A stretch of DNA of 64,000 nt from Phycomyces blakesleeanus NRRL 1555(-) (GCF_001638985.1 NW_017265143.1:632259-696258); one strand, 5' to 3'; shown: positions 9,739 through 24,099, counted from the first letter of the stretch. Notes: generated by a model from the letters alone, not told the origin. A program made the numbers and translations.

Positions 9739-12700
9739 ATGACAACCTGGCAACCCACTGAAAGAGGTCTATCTGACCTACTCCAACTCTTGCATCAGGC
9801 AATCAATCCAACTGATGGTCAGAATGTACAAGAGGTAGGTCAATAAGATATATATATAACAGAAGAAGCGAATTACTCACACCTCAATCCAATAGAGACT
9901 AGAATATTTCAACACCATCCCGGACTATAATTCCTACCTCGTATACATTCTCACGCAGATGCCACAGGAAGATCAGTACGTTCGCTCTGTGGCTGGTCTG
10001 ACACTGAAGAACAACATTCGTACCCATTTTACTTCCATTCCTCAGGAAGTGATGGATTATGTAAAGGAAAGCTGTCTACAACACATGGGTGACCCGGACG
10101 TGGGCAAGTCCGTGAGCCTAGTAATGGCTGCCGTGATGGCGCGTGGGCAGGTGCAGAATTGGCCCCAGGCACTCCAGGTCATCCTTGACAATCTCAATGA
10201 CCCTTCTCCGCTGGTGGTGGAGGTGTGTTGAGCAAGAGTGAAACATATATACGAGGCTGACGTGTGTTACTTTGAACCAGAATGCACTCAACACCCTGCA
10301 CAGGATATGCGAAGATTGTGCAGAGGAACTCGATAACAATATTAGAGGAGTCAACCCACTTGAATTCATTATTCCTAAGCTCATTACCTTCTTCGATCAT
10401 CCGAACTGTAAACTGCGCTCCCAGGCTATCATGTCTGTGAACCATTTTATTCTCTTGAGATCCGAGTCATTAATGCGTCGCATGACAGGCTTCCTCCATT
10501 CGCTCTTTCACAGGGCTACAGATGACGATGTGGGTGTCAGAAAGGCAGTCTGTCAATCACTCGTCTCCCTTTTGGAAGTATGTCATGATGCCCTCCTTCC
10601 TCAGCTAGACACCATTGTAGATTATATGATCTACTCTACTCAATCAGACGACTCCGAACTTGCTCTTGAAGCATGCGAGTTTTGGTTTGTGTTTGCTGAA
10701 CAAGACGAACTTAGAGGCTATCTCCGTCCCTATTTATCTAAAATTATCCCGGTCCTTCTCGGAGGTATGATCTACTCAGAGATCGACCTGTTGATGCTTG
10801 GTGGAGATGAAGACGATGCCCATGTGGCTGACACAGATCAAGACATCAAACCTCGCTTCCACAAACCTAGTGTTACAGGAGAAAGCAGAAGCCAACCTAA
10901 CAACAATCAAAGCAATACGTCTCTAGATGATAGCGAGGACGAAGATGAGGATGATTACGATATCGATGACGATAGTGATGAGGCGAGTGAATGGAGTCTG
11001 CGGAAGTGCAGTGCTGCTACTCTCGACATTCTCTGTACTTCTTTCAAGGCAGATGTGGTTGGCCTTTTGATGCCACTCTTAAAGACTGAGCTTGAGAGCT
11101 CTGATTGGTTGCACAGAGAGTGCGGTATTCTTGCTCTCGGTGCTGCTGCTGAAGGTAAGACTTGAATAAGGCAGGAATATGTTATTTAAAAAAATGTAGG
11201 TGGAATAAGCGACATTGCACTTCATCTTCCTGAACTTGTACCTTACTTGCTCACACATATGAATGATCCTAAGGTAAACCATTATCTGAAGTCTACTAGA
11301 TAACTATTATATATAATAAAATTATATATTCTGGTAAATATATATATATGTACCATATTTATAAAAAAAACTACAGCCTCTTGTACGATCTATAACCTGC
11401 TGGACACTGGGAAGATACTGCCATTGGATCGTTCAAGTTAGTCGGCAGAGTCTTGAAGCACGTAAACTCTACTTTGAGCCCCTTGTGCAAGTGCTTCTTC
11501 AGAGAATTCTGGATAACAACAAGAGGGTTCAGGACGCTGCATGCTCGGCATTTTTGCGGTTGGAAGAGGAAGCTCTTGAGGATTTAGTCCCTTATCTCGA
11601 ACCTATCCTTGGCACCCTCTCGTCTGCTTTCAGAAAATACCAAAAGCGTAACTTGTTACTTCTATATGATACCATTAGTACGCTTGCGGGCGCTGTAGAC
11701 CATGCATTAAACACGCCTCAATTCATCAACATAATCATGCCACCCCTCATTCAGAAATGGCAAGAAATTTCGGACGAAAGCATAGATATTTTCCCACTCC
11801 TTGAAGTATGCTGTACCAACCACGCAAAAAAAAAGAGAAAAAGCAACCTTAACACTTTATGTTAGTGTATTTCATGCGTCACTTCTGCGCTTGCCAAGGG
11901 ATTTACACCCTTTGCGGAACCTGTCTACTTTCGCTCCATTAGCATTGTCCTCAGAACCCTTCGAGATTGCCAGGCTGCCAATATGGACCCTTCAATGGAA
12001 CCACCGAACAAGGACTTCATGGTCGTTGCTCTTGATTTGCTCTCTAACATTGTCCAAGCACTCAACACAGATGTAGAGCCTTTGGTAGCCAAAACGAGCC
12101 CTCCTATTGCCCACTTCTTGTCAGTGTGTCTTATGGTATGTAAATCTATACAATAACTAGATGTTTTCCAAATAATAATAATAATAACAATATCTCTATA
12201 ACAATAGGACGATGTCGGAGAAGTGAGACAAGCTGCATTTGCTCTACTTGGTGATCTTGCTATCTCTTGTTTTGAACACATTCAAATAATCTTACCTGAC
12301 TGTATGCCAAGTCTTCTCCAGCAAATTATTCCTCAAACAGAAGAGGTATCCGTATGCAATAACGCCACATGGGCTGCAGGTGAAATTGCTTTGAAATGGG
12401 GTAAGCACTTTGACAATATAATTAGACTCAAATTTATTAACTTTATTAACAAACATAAACACAAACAAAAAGGAGCCAACATACAACCCTATGTTGAACC
12501 TCTTCTGCAACGCCTCTTGCCTATTCTTGCTGATCCTACTACACAGCGCACATTGATGGAGAACTCGGCTATTACAATTGGTCGACTAGGTTTGGTGTTT
12601 CCTAATGTTGTAGCAGGACATTTGGATAGTTTTGTTCGCCCATGGCTTGTAGCATTGACTCCTATTCGCGACAATGATGAGAAATCTTCGGCATTCAAGG

Positions 12701-13056
12701 GACTTTGTGAAATGATTAATGTGAATCCACAAGGAGCTATTAATGTGAGTTCCATGTTTACCATGCTACTTAATGTACGAGATTACTTATAATGTTATAA
12801 AAAACATAGCACTTTCCTATACTATGCACGGCTATTGCGAAATATCAAAGACCACCAAAGGAGCTTTGTGAATCATTTGCTAGTGTAAGTATATAAAAAG
12901 AAAAGCTTGATGCTAGTAATGATATGACTTATAAAACATATTTCTTAGATTTTGGGGGGCTATAAAAATATGCTGGGTGATGAACAATGGCAACAGACTC
13001 TTGCATCTATGCCACAAGATGTCAGTGCTGCTCTTCATGGAAACTATGGTGTTTAA
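9739..13056 (+). CDS. KAP104: Transportin (karyopherin beta-2), nuclear import receptor
   Basis: Ten exons: 9739-9834, 9896-10222, 10281-11154, 11200-11273, 11377-11805, 11866-12135, 12208-12400, 12473-12744, 12810-12884, 12949-13056, giving 905 residues, the normal length for transportin. The start MTTWQP followed by [12 protein letters not shown], then [11 protein letters not shown] and [17 protein letters not shown], matches the Kap-beta2 HEAT repeat array; the protein ends in NYGV as in animal transportin. An acidic internal loop (residues about 345-375: [19 protein letters not shown]) corresponds to the H8 loop that couples Ran-GTP binding to cargo release. It imports PY-NLS cargo such as hnRNP-type RNA-binding proteins. 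Donor GTGTGT at 10223 is unusual but restores the frame. Confidence 0.95.
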
Positions 13057-15191
13057 GGTGTATGTAATTTACGAAATGCACTTTAGATTGACACTATAAT
13101 GTTCAAATGATGTAGAGTATAAATAAGCGCAATAAAGAAAACAACATCGTAATTCGGGAAGCACTGTTTTTTTTTAAAAGTGATAAGCGAAATTAACTAC
13201 CGAAACATATCAGCTAATATAGTGCAGCATACTTAAAATTACTTGATTGTTTAACAAAGTTCGCATATGTATGTTTTTTAAAAGAAGAATACTTGTTCTT
13301 TTAAGTCACATTGCCCCTTAGTATATTTTCTGCTATTACTTTTAAAATAACCATATATATCTGTGCAACTTTATAGCTTTTATATATATATATACATTTT
13401 TTCTTAGTAATTAATTATGATAGATAGCCAACGAACAATAGTGACAATAACAAACATTAAAAAGAAGACAGATTATATACATAAATTATTTGATATTTAT
13501 TATACTTTCTTACTCTATAATCAGGCATTTTCTATCTTAAATAATATAAGTCGTATAGACATATCGGTGTTAATATTATATGTATTACATTTATATGTAT
13601 TACAAAAATGAATAGCGATATGTATATATTAATATCTATAGCTTATGTCTCGCTTTAAAGTTCTCTAAGAAGAGTAAAGGCTTTCAAGTTCTGGAAGATA
13701 AAATTTCTAAAGATAAAAAATAAAGATTTATTACTGCAAAAATACTTTGATTTCGTCTGGAATGTAGGGTAATATTATATGTAGAGTAGTAGACTAAGAT
13801 TCTCTTCGTATTTTATTTTTATTTTCAGCCATAATGATATTACTTTGTTTAGTTTATTGGATAAAAGAATGAGCTTATTATTTTTTGTAAAATATTTTCA
13901 TGATATTTATTTTTTAAGATTGTAGCTATATTGTAGAATCAATAACTGTAAAGCATCTAACACTATATATTTATTGCTTGTAATTACTTCTCTGATGATA
14001 AGGCTTACTATTATATATCAAGAGCTAGTTTCTTTAGAAAAACATTGATTTTATTAAAAGTATTGATTACATTTTCCAAAAAGCTAATCTTCTCAAAGAT
14101 ATTTTTATTGTTATAATCAAGAATTCGGTTTCATTAGCATTAGTAACCAACAAGAGAATAATATAATATATTAAACTGATAGTAATTTGAACATTGAGAT
14201 TTATAAACATATTTACTTTGAAATCTGAGCTGTTAATATTGGCCCTGGTACCTGTCAATATATTATATTAGCAGTAAACAGATAAAGATGTTTTATTGTG
14301 AAAACTTTAGATTTTTTATAATAGAACATTTAAGTAATCATAAAAACTAAATATAAAAAAGAGAAAAAAAAGAGAAAAAATATATAAAAGTGTTTTATTG
14401 TAGATATTTCATATTTTGTACATTATAATTTTTAAATAATTAAATAAAAATAAAAAGCAAATATTTTATATATAAGAGAGAGAAAAGAATAGTTAAAAGC
14501 TGAATAAATATAAAATATAACAGAAAAAAACTTAAAGAACTAAGATACAATAACTTAAATACTTTTTGTTTATAAATAAATAAATGTAATTTATATATAG
14601 TCTTAAAGCATCTCTATATTTTTTTGTTGTTATTTATTTTATTATTCTTCTATTGTTTCATAGCTGAAATATTAGATATCTTCAAGACTTTAATATTGAC
14701 TTTATTATTATTATTTGTAATCTTAATCAATAAATAAAAACATTATAAACTTTATCATATTTACTCTTTTTTCTTTTAATTTACTATACTTACTATTGTC
14801 AGAAACCAATCTGGACAGGAACAAGAACATAGAAAACAGACAGAGAAAGATAGATAGATTCTTTTATTAAAGAAGTTGTTTGCTTGATCTTTCTATGATC
14901 AAGCTTTATAAGTATTTATACAAATATTTATGTCTACTAATTATAAGAGATAATTATGTGATTTGTGCTATAAGTGTTCTTTCTAAGGAAATGAATGCAA
15001 TAATTTGATTAGTTTAATAATAATACTATTGAAAAGGATTCGGATTGGTCTAATGACTGAGACCAATTAGATGTTTCTTATAGCTATATAGTAAGAAATA
15101 AACTTTTATTCTTATTTTTTTAAAAGTAAAAAATAAAAAAAATATAAATATAAATAATTATAGATAGATTTCTTAATTATAATATTTAAAA

Positions 15192-15486
15192 TGTGATATT
15201 TCAGGTACGAAATAATAGAAAATAATAAATTTAATAAATAGAGACGTATAGAAATACTTTGAGACTGTATATAAGCTGTCATTTATTCATAAATAAAAAG
15301 TGTCCCTTTTTATAAGAAAACACAATCTGCTCTTGTCATTACGTCTTAGTTTCTTAAGGCTTTCTTCCTTTATTATATTTGGTTATTAGAGTGTATTTAC
15401 TGCTTAACTAGTGTTAGTGTTACAATTATGACATCAAGTCATAAATTGTGCTTTTTTAGCTCTTAGCTATTCTTTTCTCTTTTACA
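15192..15486 (+). repeat. Direct repeat A, copy 1 (~295 bp, LTR-like)
   Basis: Starts TGTGATATTTCAGG and ends CTCTTTTACA. It is highly similar to a second direct copy about 1.14 kb downstream, including the stretch around ACACAATCTGCTCTTGTC. Start with TG and end with CA fit an LTR, but I see no clear primer-binding site or target duplication, so LTR status is tentative. Confidence 0.7.
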
Positions 15487-15675
15487 CTAGATGTTGTATC
15501 CAACATAATTGTAGATTCAAATAGAGCGCACAGATAATAAGACAAAGACATATTGAATAAGTGACCAGTATCAATTATACATTATTTCTCACACTATCAT
15601 TAAATAAAGAATATACTAATAACAAGGTCACACACCTTAGTCAACATCACTAATCACTCAAACAAGAGTGTGGAT

Positions 15676-16207
15676 TGTTGTAAATGAGTATTGACTACTG
15701 CTGTAATTGAGAATAAGTCTGAAGGAAATAATATAAGGCCTCAGCTATTCCAGTCAAAGGTGTCTACCAATTACTTTATTATTTAACACACAGGTTTAGC
15801 ATGCATGATAGTGATTATATTTCATATGATGATATCACCATAATATGGGATACATCAGTGGATTATTATAAGCATAATTAGAACTCATAAACACATTTAC
15901 TTTCAATGTTAATACTTCATTGGGACTACACACATTTATATAATTAATCATACATTAATTATCCCAAGATCACGTTGCTCTGATTAAGGCTCAGATAGGA
16001 TCGATTACCTGACCCCAGTCATATAATTTTCCCAATCCAAAACAATATAAATAGCAGTAGTAGTTCAGTGTAGGAACCTGGTCAAACTTTGATACAAAAT
16101 CTTTCTCAATAAACAAAACCTACACAAGTTCTCACGAATCTTCGTTCCTAATTTCAAATCTTCAATTCTTCCTCTTAAAAACTTCTTCAACTTCAACCAC
16201 CACAACA
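15676..16207 (+). mobile_element. Solo LTR, copy 1 (532 bp)
   Basis: Begins TGTTGTAAATGAG and ends CCACCACAACA, i.e. TGTTG...CAACA termini. A near-identical copy of exactly the same length lies at 26906-27437. No coding region flanks it, so it is a solo LTR of a Ty1/copia- or gypsy-class element. Flanking pentamers are TGGAT and TATAT, so a target duplication is not preserved here. It sits between the two copies of repeat A. Confidence 0.8.
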
Positions 16208-16329
16208 TATATAAACTCATATAGCAAATAGCAATAGAAGATTATCTCTCTTTTTATCAATAAACAAAGTCTCACCGTACTTCTCATCTGCACTTTGTTT
16301 TTCTTTCTTTTTTAAAAATATAACACTAG

Positions 16330-16622
16330 TGTGGTATTTCAGGTACGAAACAATAGAAAAATAAAATATTTGATAATAGAGACGTATAGAAATACTTTGA
16401 GACTGTATATAAGTTGTCTTTATTCATAAATAAAAAGTGTCCCTTTTTATAAGAAAACACAATCTGCTCTTGTCATTACATCTTAGTTTCTTAAGGCTTT
16501 CTTCCTTTATTATATTTGGTTATTAGAGTGTATTTACTGCTTAACTAGTGTCGGTGTTACAATTATGACATCAAGTCATAAATCGTACTTCTTTAGCTCT
16601 TAGCTATTCTTTTCTCTTTTAT
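16330..16622 (+). repeat. Direct repeat A, copy 2 (~293 bp, LTR-like)
   Basis: Second copy of repeat A, beginning TGTGGTATTTCAGG. ACTAG lies immediately before it and also right after its end, which could be a 5-bp target duplication of a solo LTR. The same ACTAG also starts the adjoining tandem unit, so this is not proof. Confidence 0.7.
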
Positions 16623-16623
16623 A

Positions 16624-17120
16624 CTAGAGCTTTAGGACTTCCTACTAAATTAGCTCCATATCGATCTGACACAGTTTACCCGGCAGTATGATATAATTAT
16701 CTTAACAATCTTTAAGATATTATCTACAGTACTAACTGTAATAATTATTGGGCTGATTACTTAATCGTTTATATATATTTTATACTGACAAGATGATAGC
16801 TACTACGCTATCCCAATATGAATATGTTCTTATATGTGATAAATCCAACATCCGAGTGTCTGGATCACCACAACTAGAGCTTTAGGACTTTCTACTAAAT
16901 TAGCTCCATATTGCTCTGACACAGTTTATCCAGCAGTATGATATAATTATCTTAACAATCTTTAAGATATTATCCACAGTACTAACTGTAATAATTATTG
17001 GCCCGATTACTTCATCGTTTATATATATATTATACTGACAAAATGACAGCTACTACACTATCTCAATGTGAATATGTTCCTATATATGATAAATCTAATA
17101 TCTGAGTGTTTGGATCACTA
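16624..17120 (+). repeat. Tandem duplication of a ~250 bp unit
   Basis: Units 16624-16873 and 16874-17120 both start CTAGAGCTTTAGGACTT and both end near GGATCAC. They differ by scattered substitutions, mostly transitions. No coding potential is seen. The duplication boundary coincides with the end of repeat A copy 2. Confidence 0.8.
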
Positions 17121-17355
17121 TATAATATATAAATTAAATCAATTATTTAAAAATCTGATTAATAATTACCAAAACATACTTCTTTTCACTCTTTACTTTT
17201 AACTTTATATTTTACTCAGTTCACTATGTTTATTCTAAACATATTTCTAAAATCAAAACCAAAACATAATCATTAATGTATTAAAAAATATTAAATATAA
17301 TGGGGGTATATTTGCTGTCTATTAGTACTATTATTTTTTATAACTTTCATCAAAT

Positions 17356-17426
17356 GCGTTAATAGTTCAATGGTAGAATTTCAGCCTTCCAAGCTGAAGG
17401 TCGGGGTTCGATTCCCCGTTGACGCA
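17356..17426 (+). tRNA. tRNA-Gly (anticodon UCC)
   Basis: Acceptor GCGTTAA pairs with TTGACGC; discriminator A. The D arm contains GTTCAATGGTAG, the anticodon arm is TCAGC-CTTCCAA-GCTGA with anticodon TCC, and the T arm contains GGTTCGATTCC. Length is 71 nt with no intron and CCA not encoded, as expected for a nuclear gene. Confidence 0.95.
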
Positions 17427-17567
17427 CAACTATTTTGTTTCGTTGGGTGGCGGAGTTTAAATAGTATTTACGGCCAATCGGAATGCCGTTTATATAAGAG
17501 TCTTTATGGCCAACGGCTGAAATAATTCTTTTATGCTCATTTATAATTCTCAGTAAGTTTGTTAAAT

Positions 17568-17647
17568 ATTGGCTGTGTCATAGTATTGAAAGACCAACAA
17601 ATTTGATCAGTCTGTACACTCGGAATATGTGCTATGACAATCCTAAT
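17568..17647. repeat. Palindromic repeat downstream of tRNA-Gly, copy 1
   Basis: ATTGGCTGTGTCATAG at 17568-17583 is an imperfect inverted match to CTATGACAATCCTAAT at 17632-17647. The left arm and following bases resemble those of the palindrome at 26011-26118, which lies downstream of the other tRNA gene in the window. Confidence 0.6.
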
Positions 17648-18846
17648 GGGGCGTATATTTATATTACTTTACTCAAGTCTGTGCTATTTAGATATGAAAA
17701 GGTTGGGATGATAAATATTTTGAGACACTTTTGTTATCCTTAAATAAAAGCCGAGTCAAATTACTATAAGTTTACGCCATCCCTACTATATTGAATTTTG
17801 GCTGCAATGCATTGGGCTACTGAAGCGGTTCAATAAACCATGTTAGAAGCTAGCCAATAAGTCGGGTTATTAACGGGTATCATTTTTTTTTGGTTGATCT
17901 TGCTGAACTTGCTTTACATCCCAGCTCATCCTCATATGAGTACTTTACAGGATTTTACACATAGTTTTAACTTCCATAATAACAATATTAGATGAAAAGA
18001 CTTTTACCGATGTAGAGAAATTATACGCCCAAGAATATGATAAATAACAATCATTTTAATTCCTACAAGTTTAGTATATGTAAGACACAAGAGCTTATAT
18101 CCCAAAAATTAAATATTCCAGTTTTGCTCGAAAGATAATACACTCTAATACGTCATTTAATTTCAGTTAGCTTTAACCAAATATTTGGTATATAAATAGT
18201 GTAATACATACTCAAATAACATAGCAACGAATCTGTAAGATTTTATCACAAAATAAAATAACAACAATAACAAAAGCTTCCTTAATAATTGCTATATATA
18301 TTACACATGTCAATTATGATACAACACTTCTTTGTATATACACTAGAAATATTCAAGCTGTTAACTATTGTATCGTATCTCTTCTTTCCACGCGGGTGGA
18401 GCTGTTATTTTTTCTATTTTTTCTTTATCTTTTCCATTTTTATTTTTTATAGAGGTGGGAGATAGAGATATAGAATGGCCCAACTCAGACCTGAAACAAA
18501 AACAACTTTGACTCAAAAATTGGGTCCCCTTTGGTTTAACTGGAGAAGAATATAAAAAAACCAATTTCATTTTTTCATTGATTTCATAACATATTTTAAA
18601 TACACATTATATTTCGGGTGGTGTTACTTGAGTTTATTATACGATACATACATTGGCTCTAATTTATTGACACGCAAGGTTAGAAAGAAAATCCAATGCA
18701 ATTGTCCTTAGTATTTAGTTTGATATAATGCCATGGAAATCAGTTTACCTATCTTTTGATCTTGACATCCAATCCTTTTAGCGGACTAAGTAAAAACTGT
18801 GTTGGGTTCGGTTCATGTAATGGGGTTTAGGGGTGAAATGAATTAG

Positions 18847-18848
<2 letters not shown>

Positions 18849-18885
<37 letters not shown>
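18849..18885 (+). repeat. 37-nt poly-T tract
   Basis: Uninterrupted run of 37 thymines about 290 bp upstream of the old yellow enzyme start codon. It may be the 5' end mark of a retroposed poly-A tail read on the other strand or a nucleosome-excluding promoter tract. The length may be uncertain because of assembly. Confidence 0.9.
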
Positions 18886-18888
<3 letters not shown>

Positions 18889-19178
18889 GATCTTTATATA
18901 TGTGAGTGTGTGTGAGTGTGGACCATAGTCTTTAAGTAAAGGTTAGAAAAATGAAAATATGATATATATATATATGTATCGCTTTTATCATAGATTTTAT
19001 ATATGTTGATGGCTTTGAGCTTAGCACAGGCCAATTGAAAGAAATATTCGACAGGAGAGAAAGTGCGAACTTTGACAAGGTATCAAGCCCGCTTTCTCCG
19101 TTGGATAGCAAATAAAATAAAAGGCCAAGGTTTTGAATCACTTTATGTGCTTTTCTTTTATATACATATCTTTTTGAC

Positions 19179-20297
19179 ATGAATTCCACATCTTCATTGT
19201 TCAGCCCTATCACATTAGGAAATTCAAAGTTAAACCACCGTTTGGTTCTCTGTCCTCTCACCCGTTTCCGTGCTGATAAAGACCATGTCCCAACCCCTAT
19301 GATGGCAGAATACTATGGCCAGCGTGCAAGCGAAGGAGGATTGATGATTTCTGAAGCTACTTATATAACTCCTGCAGATGGAGTTCTTCCTAACACTCCA
19401 GGAATCTACTCCGAAGCCCAAATAGAAGGATGGAAAGAGATATCAAAGTCTGTTCATACCAAAGGCGCCACAATGTTTCTACAACTTTGGCACACAGGCC
19501 GTGCTGCATGTTCACAATTGAACCCAAACAACGAGCAACCTATTGGCCCTTCTGCCATTTCAATCCAAGGGAAGGGCCTAACCGGTGTTCCTTACGAAAT
19601 GCCACGCGCACTTGAGACGCACGAAATTCCAAAAGTTATAGAAACATTTGTTCAAGCAGCCAAAAATGCAATTGAAGCTGGATTCGACGGTGTTGAACTT
19701 CATGCTGCCAATGGTTACTTGGTCGACCAGTTCATTAATACGTCAAGTAACAAGCGTACTGACTTGTATGGTGGATCGATTGAAAACCGTGCTCGTTTTG
19801 CCATGGAGCTCGTGGGCGCAGTTGCTGAAGCGATTGGCGAAGAGCGCACAGCTATAAGGTTTTCCCCCTGGTCTGGGTTCCAAGACATGAAAGACGACAC
19901 ACCGTATGAGACTTGGGGATATTTGGTGAGCCAGTTCCAAGAAAAGCACCCCAAGTTGGGTTATGTTCACTTTATTGAGCCCCGCGATGATTTCCTTGGA
20001 AGACTTGATCAACCTGAAAGAGCCCATATCGCGGTGACCGAGACAGTAGAACCATTCCAGAACATTTGGAAGGGTCCTTTTATTGTGTCTGGTGGATACA
20101 CAGCAAATCCTAAGCGTGCCTTTGAGACTGCTGATAAAAACAGTAATACGTTGGTTGCCATAGGACGAGCTTTCATTTCCAATCCTGACCTTCCTCTTCG
20201 TCTAAAGAATAACTGGCCATTAAGTCCCTATGATCGTTCTACGTTTTACACCAATGATGCTGTTGGATATACAGATTATGAATTTTATACGGAATGA
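19179..20297 (+). CDS. Old yellow enzyme family FMN-dependent ene-reductase / NADPH oxidoreductase
   Basis: Single-exon gene of 372 residues, full length for the family. It begins LFSPITLGNSKLNHRLV, the usual first beta strand of the TIM barrel. FMN-binding motifs include CPLTRFRA. The substrate-binding and proton-donor set HAANGY (His, Asn and Tyr) lies near residue 175, followed by QFINTSSNKRTDLYGGSIENR, which is the family signature. Near the C-terminus, FIVSGGYT and AIGRAFISNPDLP bind the FMN phosphate. The enzymes reduce activated C=C bonds of enals and enones using NADPH; the physiological substrate is unknown. It converges with the kinase gene on the other strand (381 bp between stops). 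Confidence 0.95.
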   Translation: MNSTSSLFSPITLGNSKLNHRLVLCPLTRFRADKDHVPTPMMAEYYGQRASEGGLMISEATYITPADGVLPNTPGIYSEAQIEGWKEISKSVHTKGATMFLQLWHTGRAACSQLNPNNEQPIGPSAISIQGKGLTGVPYEMPRALETHEIPKVIETFVQAAKNAIEAGFDGVELHAANGYLVDQFINTSSNKRTDLYGGSIENRARFAMELVGAVAEAIGEERTAIRFSPWSGFQDMKDDTPYETWGYLVSQFQEKHPKLGYVHFIEPRDDFLGRLDQPERAHIAVTETVEPFQNIWKGPFIVSGGYTANPKRAFETADKNSNTLVAIGRAFISNPDLPLRLKNNWPLSPYDRSTFYTNDAVGYTDYEFYTE

Positions 20298-20678
20298 ACC
20301 AAAATTTAGAATATCTTATAAATAAAAAATACTTTAATGTGTGCAGTTTCCTTTATTTTTATATTTTTAATAGCTCTAAAATACCTGATGTATATTATTA
20401 ATATTAAAGCGTAACAAGATATATAATATTGATCCAAATAGTATTATGCAGATATATATCTACTTTATAAATCAAGTAATGATGCCAAATGAAATATCAT
20501 GGAGTACAAATATAAAATGTTCTTCTAAAAAACTAACATACGTGGATACAAAGTTGAGCAGCCTGAAAAGTTTAATGCTTTACTTATAGGCTCCCACTTT
20601 TAACCCTTCTTCTACTTTGAAAGTTATATGATAATAGCAATAACACGTTAGTAAGCACATTCTGGATATCAATTACAT
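20298..20678. other. Convergent 3' intergenic region
   Basis: Lies between the stop codons of the oxidoreductase and the kinase. AT-rich; contains AATAAA-like sequence just after 20320 that could serve 3' end formation. No gene is visible. Confidence 0.6.
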
Positions 20679-22334
<1,656 letters not shown>

Positions 22335-23777
22335 TGTTGTGTGTTGGTTTAAAAAATAAAGAGTATTGATAGAGGTATGTTTTTATGTATTTGTGTATGC
22401 TGAAAATATTAAAATGGAAAGAGAACGACAGTAAAGAAAGAGTCTATTTTAAAGGTAGGACCCAGATCATACACGTGATTAGGATTACTACGCGTAAGAG
22501 ACACACCAGAAAACGGGCGCGCCTTCTATACTGTACCAAGTGGCTAAGCACCCAAACGTGTCCTTTCAACCGAGGTACAACTCAGCCTTGAGTTACTTTG
22601 TCATTGTTTTGTTGTTACTGAAAATGCAATACAGTTGACACTTTTAATAACTTTATTTAATGCCCGGTTGATTTGGTTCAATAAATGGTACTGAATTTAA
22701 TGCTGAAAATAAATAAAAGAATTGCTCTAATAAATGATTTCTTATCTTATTGATATGTTTTATTATAAAGAAGTTATTTATATAAAAGGAAGCTCTTTAT
22801 TAAATAAAGAGAGAGAAAAAGAAAGAAATAAAAGGAAGATGCTTTTAATTATTAATAACTTTGTTACGTACAATATGAAACTAACCGAATATCCGAGAAT
22901 CGAATGGCTTAAAAGTATCACACAGCCAAGGAAAGTGTTTTCGGATTTTGGTTAAATACATTAAGAGTGGTCAGGTAGAAAATATTCTATTGGTTAGCGT
23001 TTATGACCGGGTGCGCATATGACAGTGTTGGTTACCCAAGCAGGCTACAGAAAATGGAATCAAAGAAGAAGCATAAGAAGGAAACAGTCGGGAAACCTAT
23101 TCATCCTCATCCCAGCACCCTTACGACGACACTTACTGGAAAACCCCAGATAAATAACTACTCCTTTTCTCAAGGTACCATTAAGTGTAGACAATTGGGT
23201 GCAATGCTTGGTTTGAGTAAATTTTATTAACCAATTATAATATAAATAGGTAAAAAGCAAAGTTATCTGTGTAGTTCATATTGTTTAGAAGCTAACACCT
23301 TTACAAGACAAAAGAATAAAAAGAAAAATATGCCGCATTAATGGCCTACTAGAATAAATTATATTTCTTAAGGAAAAAATGTACTTTTTTTTTTTCCGGT
23401 GATCAATTTTTTGATAAAAATATAAAATATATTATCCAATAAGGTTAACTTAATTCTTAACTTATTTATTTTTGCTCAAAACAAACATTGCATACAATTG
23501 TCTACCCTTTCAAAAAGCTATTTATTTTATTTGGATTCACGTTAATCTGAGAAAAACAGTTCATTTGATTTATACGTCCGACCAATACTTTCAACAAGAA
23601 AGAGAAAGTCCAATAAGAGTGTATACTCTGTACAACCCATATACTCCTTCCACCTTCATCTTGATTCAACTCCTACGTGCCTGGTGAGTTCTTTAGCCCA
23701 GTTTTATACAAGAAACCCACACAATCATGTCTCTTATCTTTCTTGGTTTATCAGCAGGTCCCATTCCAGATTACAAG
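22335..23777. other. Divergent promoter region between the CaMK and OST4 genes
   Basis: 1.4 kb without a supported coding exon. Small ORFs are AT-rich and show no conserved motif. A GTGAGT donor-like site at 23683-23688 and acceptor-like CAG sites just before OST4 suggest an intron in the OST4 leader, but this is not certain. Confidence 0.5.
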
Positions 23778-23888
23778 ATGATCACCGACAACCAACTCGC
23801 ATTTATTGCCAATTCACTAGGTGTAATGACCATGCTCCTCATCGTTGTCTACCATTACGTCTCCATCAATGATGTCAAAAGAAAATAA
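23778..23888 (+). CDS. OST4: Oligosaccharyltransferase 4 kDa subunit
   Basis: A 36-residue protein starting MITDNQLAFIANSLGV. A single transmembrane helix follows (VMTMLLIVVYHYV) and the end is basic. Size, the MI(S/T)D start and the helix match yeast Ost4, which stabilises Ost3/Ost6 with Stt3 in the ER oligosaccharyltransferase that N-glycosylates proteins. An in-frame ATG 51 nt upstream (23727) would add 17 residues, but the conserved family start is the one chosen. It is easily missed because of its length. Confidence 0.88.
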   Translation: MITDNQLAFIANSLGVMTMLLIVVYHYVSINDVKRK

Positions 23889-24099
23889 AAACTCCTTGCT
23901 GTAAAGCATCAATAAACCCAAAACCAAAAAATAAAATAAGAATATAATTAACGTAAAAACGCGCCATCTATTCATTTTATGCACAGGCACAAAGTACCAG
24001 CACAATATAAAAATATAAAGTAACTCCAAGAAAAAAGATAAAAGAGAAAGAAAGCTAATAAAAAAAAACAAGATAGATAGTTTATTATATTATATCACT

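Larger units (their letters stand above)
13057..17355. other. Long AT-rich gene-free region with nested repeats
   Basis: No convincing coding exon is present in 4.3 kb. ORFs of 60-65 codons here are AT-biased and lack family resemblance. From 13.06 to 15.19 kb the DNA is simply AT-rich; from 15.19 kb onward it carries the repeats listed separately (direct repeat A, a solo LTR and a tandem duplication). Confidence 0.7.
17427..19178. other. Gene-free spacer upstream of the old yellow enzyme gene
   Basis: No supported exon. It contains a palindromic repeat at 17568-17647 (listed separately), AT-rich DNA, and a long poly-T run at 18849-18885. The right end should hold the promoter of the plus-strand oxidoreductase gene. 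A 69-codon minus-strand ORF at 18361-18570 has no recognisable features. Confidence 0.6.
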
